Position numbers and translations under genes: made by a program
Assembly: GCA_963781785.1 (NCBI GenBank)
Contig: CAWAHD010000001.1
Span: 2,356,001-2,420,000, forward strand
Length of the DNA stretch: 64,000 nt
Direction of reading: 5' to 3'
From: CAWAHD01 sp963781785
GTDB taxonomy: Bacteria > Planctomycetota > Planctomycetia > Isosphaerales > Isosphaeraceae
In this document: piece by piece, positions 56,639 through 64,000 of the stretch
Layout of the letters: every line of letters starts with the position of its first letter
Numbering within the stretch: position 1 is the stretch's first letter
Notes under the pieces: model-generated
What the model saw: the letters and a program-made list of their open reading frames with translations, nothing else
Told to the model about the DNA's origin: nothing
Databases searched by the model: none

Positions 56639-56820
56639 AATACGTGCTCGACAGCAACGTCGCGCTCAAGTGGGTGCTGCCTGAAGCTGACACCCCGAAA
56701 GCCGTACGGTTCCGCAACGAGCTCCGGCGGGGGACGCATCAGATCCTCGCGCCGGACATCTACCCTATGGAGGTCGCCCATGCCCTCACAAAGGCGGAGC
56801 GACGCGGGGTGATCCAGCCG
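56635..56820 (+). pseudogene. PIN-domain toxin, 5' fragment
   Basis: The first 62 codons read as a PIN toxin: MKYVLDSNVALKWVLPEAD (first Asp), then ILAPDIYPMEVAHALTKAER (Glu). At about 56820 the resemblance ends and the frame runs on through the antisense of another fragment to 56931. The C-terminal two thirds, with the remaining acidic residues, are missing, so no RNase activity is expected. Confidence 0.65.
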
Positions 56821-56847
56821 CCCCTCGGTATCCGGCGCTTGCGGGCT

Positions 56848-57001
56848 GTTTTCCGCTACGCTCCCGCTCTTCATCGTGGACTCGGTTGTACTCCGCGAGT
56901 TGCGCGACGAAGGCAGGTTGGTTCTGGATGAGCATCGCCATCGCATCTTCGAGCCGAGACTGGCCGTCCTCTGATGCGGCTCTACGCCAATTCTCTGCCA
57001 C
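56848..57001 (-). pseudogene. 5' fragment of a small coiled-coil protein gene
   Basis: The minus-strand frame from 57001 reads MAENWRRAASEDGQSRLEDA, then MAMLIQNQPAFVAQLAEYNR and VHDEERERS. I recognise this as the start of a small coiled-coil hypothetical protein common in planctomycetes, normally longer (about 90-110 residues). After ERERS the sequence changes to unrelated text where it meets the broken PIN gene. It is a fragment joined tail to tail with the toxin remnant. Confidence 0.5.
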
Positions 57002-57114
57002 GGGAGAGCATGACGAGCTGATGGGTTTGCAACAGGCGCCGTCGCGTGCTTCTCAAATCCGCGTGAGGGATGGAGCCTCGTCTCGCGAAGCCGGCGACCG
57101 ACGAGTTAATGGCA

Positions 57115-57270
57115 ACTTGACCCCCTTTCTGGAACAATCGGCGGTTTACAACGCGTTCAACGGGCAGCTCAACACCGACATCGCCCCGAACACGACCATC
57201 ATGGCGGTCGCCATCAAGACTCTCTGGTGCCCGAGCGACGGCCAGATCGAAAGGCTCAATTACCTTGACT
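57115..57270 (+). pseudogene. DUF1559 (prepilin-like) gene fragment
   Basis: The plus-strand reading LTPFLEQSAVYNAFNGQLNT, then NTTIMAVAIKTLWCPSDGQI and ERLNY is typical of the middle of planctomycete DUF1559 secreted proteins (normally about 300-350 residues with an N-terminal prepilin motif). Neither the N-terminal methylation motif nor the C-terminus is present nearby. It is an isolated piece of about 50 codons. Confidence 0.7.
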
Positions 57271-57364
57271 TCTCCTCGGCTTGCGGCAGCCCCACGTTCT
57301 GCTCATTCTGTCCGGTGCACGGCGGGCGGCTTACGCCAACGCTCGAATCCGCTAACATGCCCGC

Positions 57365-57844
57365 ATGAGGAAGAAGCCACCATCCAGAATGATCGGCGAG
57401 CCCCCTTCGGCGCGCGGTGGCCGTCCCGCTGATCCGGCACTGCACGCCCAGCAGATCGCCAGGGAATGGGAGGATGTCGGTGAAAGCTACGTCCGCAGGC
57501 GCAATCGTGAACTCGGCATACCGAACGACATGAACGGCCAGCCTGATTATGGGGGAGATGGACGCTGGCGAGCGTTCGATCCCTACAGACGAATAGGTGG
57601 GGAGAACACGACGGGCGTCGTGGTGGACTCCGGCGTGCTGAATCCTGAGCTCCTAGCGGGCCAGAAGGGAGGACGCATCTGGCCCAAGATGAAGCTAAAG
57701 GACCGCATCGATGCGATCGTCGCGCACGAGTATGAGGAACTCCGCGCGGGCGGTAAGCACGCTGAGGCGATCAAGAACGCCGCGAAGACTGAACTGCCAA
57801 TCAGCGACGAGGCGCGGCGGCTGAACCGGGCGAGGGCGCGGTAG
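57365..57844 (+). CDS. Unknown protein with HEYEE motif
   Basis: A 159-residue protein. Residues 1-60 are polar (REWEDVGESYVRRRNREL). The C-terminal third reads KLKDRIDAIVAHEYEELRAG, then KHAEAIKNAAKTELPISDEA. The HEYEE core followed by a His two helices later resembles C-terminal domains I associate with polymorphic-toxin or RHS-type proteins, and could bind metal. No signal peptide is visible. The 3' end overlaps the convergent small gene by about 44 bp. Function is not known. Confidence 0.5.
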   Translation: MRKKPPSRMIGEPPSARGGRPADPALHAQQIAREWEDVGESYVRRRNRELGIPNDMNGQPDYGGDGRWRAFDPYRRIGGENTTGVVVDSGVLNPELLAGQKGGRIWPKMKLKDRIDAIVAHEYEELRAGGKHAEAIKNAAKTELPISDEARRLNRARAR

Positions 57845-58049
57845 CGGCCAGCAGCTCGGCCTTCCGCTCGAAGCCGGTCTTGGTCACGTGGTACACGCTC
57901 GCTTCGCCTCTGGCGAAGCTATTGCCGACGACCATCAGCCCGGCGCGGGCCAGCTCGCGGTACGTTTCGCGGTTGGAATCATTCACCTCAATATCCCCGT
58001 GACGCTCGATGTGCTGGCGAAACAGGGCCAAGGCTTCGTGAGAGAGCAT
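57801..58049 (-). CDS. Small conserved protein of unknown function (winged-helix-like)
   Basis: An 82-residue protein: MLSHEALALFRQHIERHGDI, VNDSNRETYRELARAGLMVV, SVYHVTKTGFERKAELL. The spacing of helices with a final beta-like YHVTKTG resembles a small winged helix, as in many short planctomycete proteins. GAGGTGCCC precedes the ATG. It overlaps the 3' end of the convergent gene at 57365-57844. No function assigned. Confidence 0.55.
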   Translation of the reverse strand: MLSHEALALFRQHIERHGDIEVNDSNRETYRELARAGLMVVGNSFARGEASVYHVTKTGFERKAELLAATAPSPGSAAAPRR

Positions 58050-58839
58050 AGGGCACCTCCAGCGGCATCATATCCCCGACCGTCGCGGGCGGGAATGTCA
58101 GTTGCCCCATGGCCGCCGCAAGAGCCGTGGGAGGCATACGGCGGCCCAACCGGGGAATGAAACCGGGCCGCACCTGGTTGTTGGCTGCGATCAGCGGCTC
58201 GCGTCAACGTTGTGGGGCCGTAAAGATCGTCATCAGCTACCTGCGAGGTTACGCTACGGAGTTGAAGCGTTTCAACGGTCCCGCTAGCCACGCTTGGTGT
58301 GCTTGGCGCGGAGCCGGCGTAGGAGGCGGGGATGCGTCCGACGACTGTCACGATTCGACCCTATTCGTGTTTATGTTTTTGCGCCGACACGGCCGCTAGT
58401 GAATGTGCAAAAGCGCACGGTCCCGAACCGAGCGCTCACGATTGCCGTAAGACATTTTCAGAGAAGAGGATACAGTCTATTCGCTCGACGCGAGTGATTT
58501 CCAGGAATTCTTAGCATTTACCAGGGATCTCTATGGTTTTCCATGATTTTGCTGCCGTGGCAGTGAAACTCCGGAAGCCGCCGCCAGCGGGTCAGGGACA
58601 GCAGGGCGATGCCGGAACGACCGCGATCACAGGAGCCGGAGATCGTCAGCCGGCCGGCTCTCCTCCCTCATCCGTTTCGTCCTCGGCCATTTCCTCGGCG
58701 CGGCTCCCTCGCGCCGAGTGCCGCACCGTAAAGGACGTGGAGCAGGTCGCCGCGGATCGCACAGCGACTGAAAACACGCCGGGTATGGATGTTTCGTCAA
58801 ATGAGGCGACTGTTGCCGAAGTTGGTCTTGGTCTAATTC
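58050..58839. other. Intergenic stretch of about 790 bp, no gene recognised
   Basis: Short open frames on both strands lack family patterns and ribosome-binding sites. Local base composition falls around 58380-58530 (AT-richer than neighbours), which may mark the edge of imported DNA before the fur-katG pair. No RNA gene was recognised. Confidence 0.4.
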
Positions 58840-58867
58840 TTGACATAGTCCAGAATTGCCCCATAAT
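58835..58867 (+). promoter_or_regulatory. Promoter and probable operator of the fur gene
   Basis: TTGACA at 58840-58845, a 16-base spacer and CATAAT at 58862-58867 form a sigma-70-like promoter. The start codon is 7 bases after the -10 box, so transcription should begin at or next to the ATG (leaderless mRNA). An inverted repeat AATTCT-N11-AGAATT (58835-58840 and 58852-58857) overlaps the -35 box and is a good candidate for the Fur-family operator. Confidence 0.6.
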
Positions 58868-58873
58868 CCGGGC

Positions 58874-59311
58874 ATGAGTGACGATTCAGCCAAAACCCTT
58901 CGTGAACACGGTGTCCAGGTGACGGCTCAGCGCTTGGCGGTGCTACGAGCGGTGTCGAGGGGATGCCATTCCACAGCGGATGACGTCGCCGAGGACGTTC
59001 GCGCCGAGATTGGTGCAATCTCGCGACAAGCGGTATACGACGCGTTGGGAATGCTGGCCGAGAAAGGAATCATCCGGCGCATTCAACCCGCCGGGTCGCC
59101 GGCCCGATACGAGGATCGCGTCGGTGACAACCACCACCACTTGATTTGTCGCCGTTGCGGAAAAACGGTCGACGTCGACTGCGCCGTCGGCGCTGCCCCG
59201 TGCTTGACCGCCTCCGACGCATCGGGTTTCCAGATCGATGAGGCAGAGGTGATCTACTGGGGCACGTGTCCGAACTGTCGCGCGGCAAATCGGGGCCCGC
59301 GCGGCGACTGA
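58874..59311 (+). CDS. furA: Fur-family repressor (FurA/PerR-like)
   Basis: A 145-residue metal-dependent repressor. The winged helix reads QRLAVLRAVSRGCHSTADDV with AISRQAVYDALGMLAEKGII. The metal and dimer region has YEDRVGDNHHHLICRRCGKT (His cluster plus CxxC), VDCAVGAAPCLTASDASGF, DEAEVIYWGTCPNC (second CxxC). This C-terminal text closely resembles actinobacterial FurA, which senses peroxide and represses katG. It is 67 bp upstream of katG on the same strand, so it very likely controls katG and itself. Confidence 0.88.
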   Translation: MSDDSAKTLREHGVQVTAQRLAVLRAVSRGCHSTADDVAEDVRAEIGAISRQAVYDALGMLAEKGIIRRIQPAGSPARYEDRVGDNHHHLICRRCGKTVDVDCAVGAAPCLTASDASGFQIDEAEVIYWGTCPNCRAANRGPRGD

Positions 59312-59378
59312 ACACCAGCAAAGCGACATCTCGTAATCAGTTCAACCAACTTTCAAACCAAACACGAGGAGAGAATAT

Positions 59379-61564
<2,186 letters not shown>

Positions 61565-61748
61565 CGGGCGGAAAAACGGTCTGCTAACGACCGGTTCCAA
61601 CGGGGCGCCGTATCGCCTCGCTGGAACCGAAGCGTTCGCTGCCTCAGTGAAAGGTTGATGGTTAACGCGCCCTCTTGGGGGTACGCTTGCGCCTCGCCGC
61701 ATCCCCCACTGCTGCATCGCCAAGGCGCCGAGGAGTACATCGATCGTT

Positions 61749-63822
61749 TGGGACCGATCACAGAATTAGGTTCTCCCGCACTTTCGATGATTGGCGCTCG
61801 TATTGTAAGCATCACATGGCTATGTTCAGCCAACTTGCGCCGCATGCACGGAGGCTTATTTTTGTTCCCGTTAGAGTATTTCGGGGGTCCCGCCCAGAGT
61901 CGACTCGATCACTACGTCGAGGCTGGCACACTCACGCTCTCGCTGGAGACCACCGCTTCGACTGCCCCTTGCCCGATCTGCGGTGCGGAGTCAAACCGCG
62001 TTCACAGCCGTTATCACCGCGCCCTTGCTGACTTACCTTGCTTCGGCAGGGCCGTTCGGCTCGCAATCATGGTCCGACGGTTCTTTTGCACGGATGCCCA
62101 ATGTCCACGACGGATCTTTGCCGAGCGCCTGTTGGGATTTGCTCGTCCGTATAGCCGTACCACCGATCGACTCCGCCAAACCCATGAAGCAGTCGGGTCT
62201 GCCCTTGGCGGCGAGCCCGGCTCCCGTCTGACCGTTTGCTTGGCCATCTCTACAAGTCCTGACACGCTTCTCCGGCGCGTGAAGCAATTCGAAGGCGGGT
62301 CTCCTTCGCCACCCCGATTCGTTGGTATCGACGACTGGGCGTGGCGCAAGGGTCAACGCTACGGCACGATCGTTGTGGACTTGGAGCGGAGTGATATCAT
62401 CGACCTTTTGCCCGATCGCGATGCGACGACCGTCAAGAAGTGGTTGGACGACCATCCCGGAGTCGAACTCATCAGTCGTGATCGCTCATCGACTTATGCT
62501 CAAGCGGCCGCCGATTCGGCGCCCAATGCCCTGCAAGTCGCTGATCGCTGGCACCTGTTGAAGAACTTGCGAGAGGCCATCGAGCGGCTGTTTGAGCGAC
62601 AGTCCGACGAGGTCAACGAAGCCGTAAAAGCGCCCGCAGCGGCTACGGAATCGCCGTGCAGTCCCGCGTTGCCTGACGCCGCGCGCGCCGTCACCGCGGG
62701 TGAGCCATCGTCTCCTCCGCAGCCGATAGCCGATCCGACTGCGGAATCACCTCAACTCCAAGCCCAACGGGCGCGACGAAGGAAAAAGATCGAGCGGTTC
62801 GAGCAGGTCCACGAGCGCCATCGACGACGCCACTCGGCACGGCGGATCGCTCGGGAACTTGGCATGTCGTTCAACACGGTACGGCGCTACCTACGGTGCA
62901 AAGAGTGTCCGGACTGGAAACCGGGACGGGCATGGCGCTCCCGATGGGACGCGCACCGCGAATGGATCGACGCCCGTATTGCCGAGGGTTGTACAAACGC
63001 GGCCGAGTTGCACCGGCAATTGGTGACGAGAGATTTCCGCGGCTCGTACAACAGCGTGCAGCGGTACGTCAGGAAACGGCTCGGCGTGGCGGGGAAAAGA
63101 CGTGAGCGCGCCGGGGCGGCGAGGCCATCTGCTCCGTCCCCTCCATCACCGAGGCAGTTGTCGTTCGAATGGGTCCGTCGGCCCGAGAATCGCAAGCCCA
63201 ATGAGCAGAGGCGAATCGATGCGATTCGCGCCAGCAGTGACGAGTTGGCAACTGCGTTGGACTTAGCTGATGAGTTCGCGGACCTAATCCGAAAGCGCTC
63301 GTCCAAGACATTGAGCGATTGGCTGGTAAAAGCCGAAGTGTCCTCATCTCCAGATATACGGCGATTCGCCGATGGCATCCGGCGAGACGAATCAGCAGTA
63401 CTCGCGGCTGTGACCCAGCGGTGGAGCAATGGCCCGGTAGAAGGACACATCAACCGCCTGAAGACCGTCAAGCGGCAGATGTACGGCAGAGCGGGGTTCG
63501 TTTTGCTGAGGGCACGAATCCTCTGCGCTGCTTGACCGTCATCGCCCCCCAGGGCTTGAGCCACGTGCGCGACAAACAAACGTCGCGCAGCCGACGGAAT
63601 CGCGTAAGGTATTCGCTGTCCCAAACATCTCAGGACCCGGCGCCGGGCGATTGGGGAGCGAAACAGATCGATGACCAGCGCGGCTCAGTACTCCCGGCAA
63701 TACTGCGTCGCCATCCGTACGCGATCGACACTCGATATGGAACGACATTCATCGCCGAGTCGTGGCCAGCGAGGGTGGGATCACCGAAAGTGCGGGAGAA
63801 CCTCTTTTTGTGATCAGTCCCA
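61749..63822 (+). mobile_element. ISL3-family insertion sequence with 43-bp imperfect inverted repeats
   Basis: IRL at 61749-61791 and IRR at 63780-63822 match at 38 of 43 positions when one is reversed. The perfect inner part is GGTTCTCCCGCACTTTCG. It encloses one transposase gene and about 245 bp of non-coding right end. No obvious target-site duplication flanks the 43-bp ends, nor the inner GG/CC boundaries (61769/63802). The element follows katG by 185 bp and interrupts or abuts a carboxypeptidase-like gene on its right. Confidence 0.8.
61844..63535 (+). CDS. ISL3-family transposase
   Basis: A 563-residue DDE transposase. The N-terminal zinc ribbon is CPICGAESNRVHSRYH and CTDAQCPRRIFAERL. 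The first Asp is in FVGIDDWAWRKGQRYGTIVV, the second in LISRDRSSTYAQAA, followed by ADRWHLLKNLREAIERLFE, and the Glu is in RWSNGPVEGHINRLKTVKRQ. A helix-turn-helix-rich insert (RIARELGMSFNTVRRYL, about 300-420) lies between the second Asp and Glu, as in long ISL3 members. The start at 61844 gives the family's LFPLEYF N-terminus; ATG 61787 inside the IRL is possible. It appears intact. Confidence 0.9.
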   Translation: MHGGLFLFPLEYFGGPAQSRLDHYVEAGTLTLSLETTASTAPCPICGAESNRVHSRYHRALADLPCFGRAVRLAIMVRRFFCTDAQCPRRIFAERLLGFARPYSRTTDRLRQTHEAVGSALGGEPGSRLTVCLAISTSPDTLLRRVKQFEGGSPSPPRFVGIDDWAWRKGQRYGTIVVDLERSDIIDLLPDRDATTVKKWLDDHPGVELISRDRSSTYAQAAADSAPNALQVADRWHLLKNLREAIERLFERQSDEVNEAVKAPAAATESPCSPALPDAARAVTAGEPSSPPQPIADPTAESPQLQAQRARRRKKIERFEQVHERHRRRHSARRIARELGMSFNTVRRYLRCKECPDWKPGRAWRSRWDAHREWIDARIAEGCTNAAELHRQLVTRDFRGSYNSVQRYVRKRLGVAGKRRERAGAARPSAPSPPSPRQLSFEWVRRPENRKPNEQRRIDAIRASSDELATALDLADEFADLIRKRSSKTLSDWLVKAEVSSSPDIRRFADGIRRDESAVLAAVTQRWSNGPVEGHINRLKTVKRQMYGRAGFVLLRARILCAA

Positions 63823-64000
63823 CCCCACGGTTTCGTCGACGGCGATGCCCGTCAGACGCGCTTTCAATCCAAAGCGGACGGAACATACCGCATCGTGGGC
63901 TTGCCGGGACGCGCGATCGTCGGTGCGGAGAGCATCCTCAAATCCTATCGGCACGGCGTTGGTTATGCCGACATCAGCGGACCGAAAGATGAGAAGCGCG
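63814..64000 (+). pseudogene. Carboxypeptidase-regulatory-like gene fragment, 5' end cut by the IS and 3' end outside window
   Basis: The frame starting right after a TGA inside the IRR (63811) reads HGFVDGDARQTRFQSKADGT, YRIVGLPGRAIVGAESILKS, YRHGVGYADISG and runs off the window. The GxYRIVGLPGR pattern is typical of beta-repeat (carboxypeptidase regulatory-like) segments of planctomycete surface or sigma-fusion proteins. No matching first half is seen left of the IS, so the upstream part may have been lost. Confidence 0.55.

Noticed and set aside
58533..58877. 114-codon plus-strand frame before furA
   Set aside because: It has low-complexity Ser/Ala-rich text, no ribosome-binding site, and it covers the furA promoter.

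Overview
The window comes from a GC-rich planctomycete, most likely an Isosphaeraceae relative (Singulisphaera/Paludisphaera type). The evidence is the gene content: DUF1501 and DUF1800 secreted-protein pairs, a PEP-CTERM protein, a DUF1559 remnant, a large Ser/Thr kinase, ECF sigma factors including one fused to carboxypeptidase-like domains, DUF4058, Uma2, and Tat-exported Gfo/Idh oxidoreductases. No rRNA, tRNA or CRISPR array was seen.

Layout. 0-3.6 kb: the end of a Bat/vWA membrane-protein cluster. 3.8-7.3 kb: a GT-C glycosyltransferase, a GT2 transferase and a methyltransferase. 7.5-10.6 kb: small accessory genes, namely an overlapping two-gene module of unknown function, a PcfJ-like gene, and a Phd antitoxin whose ParE toxin is cut off. 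10.9-16.0 kb: a tyrosine/homogentisate operon (diiron-oxygenase-like protein, HPPD, unknown, FAH, HmgA). 16.0-20.2 kb: C-rich palindromes, a decayed gene copy and a sigma-carboxypeptidase fusion. 20.3-30.2 kb: secreted proteins (DUF1800, DUF1501, flavin reductase, DUF4139, DUF1501, DUF4965). 30.2-35.9 kb: ECF sigma factor, twin-FHA protein and kinase/prenyltransferase/DUF4159 fusion. 35.9-41.8 kb: YfhO, GT4 and flippase genes for cell-surface polysaccharide. 42.1-49.5 kb: a PEP-CTERM protein, then a sugar ABC transporter operon with a Gfo/Idh dehydrogenase and a sugar isomerase. 49.7-58.0 kb: an accessory zone of repeats, toxin-antitoxin genes, DUF4058/Uma2 and gene fragments. 58.8-61.6 kb: a furA-katG peroxide-defence pair. 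61.7-63.8 kb: an ISL3-type insertion sequence, followed by a truncated gene running off the end.

Two points matter for use. First, at least nine otherwise well-conserved genes carry single frame changes. Almost all lie in GCGC tracts or C/G runs, so they look like sequence errors rather than true pseudogenes. Such genes are given over their full extent with the break marked. Second, the most unusual gene is the sugar-binding lipoprotein at 48409-49470. Its ORF is intact, but its RbsB-type domain appears circularly permuted: the normal C-terminal block directly follows the signal peptide.

In the sugar operon the lipoprotein, ATPase and permease import a sugar, and the two Tat-signal enzymes probably act on it. 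In the homogentisate operon HPPD, HmgA and FAH give three of the four steps from 4-hydroxyphenylpyruvate; no maleylacetoacetate isomerase is present.
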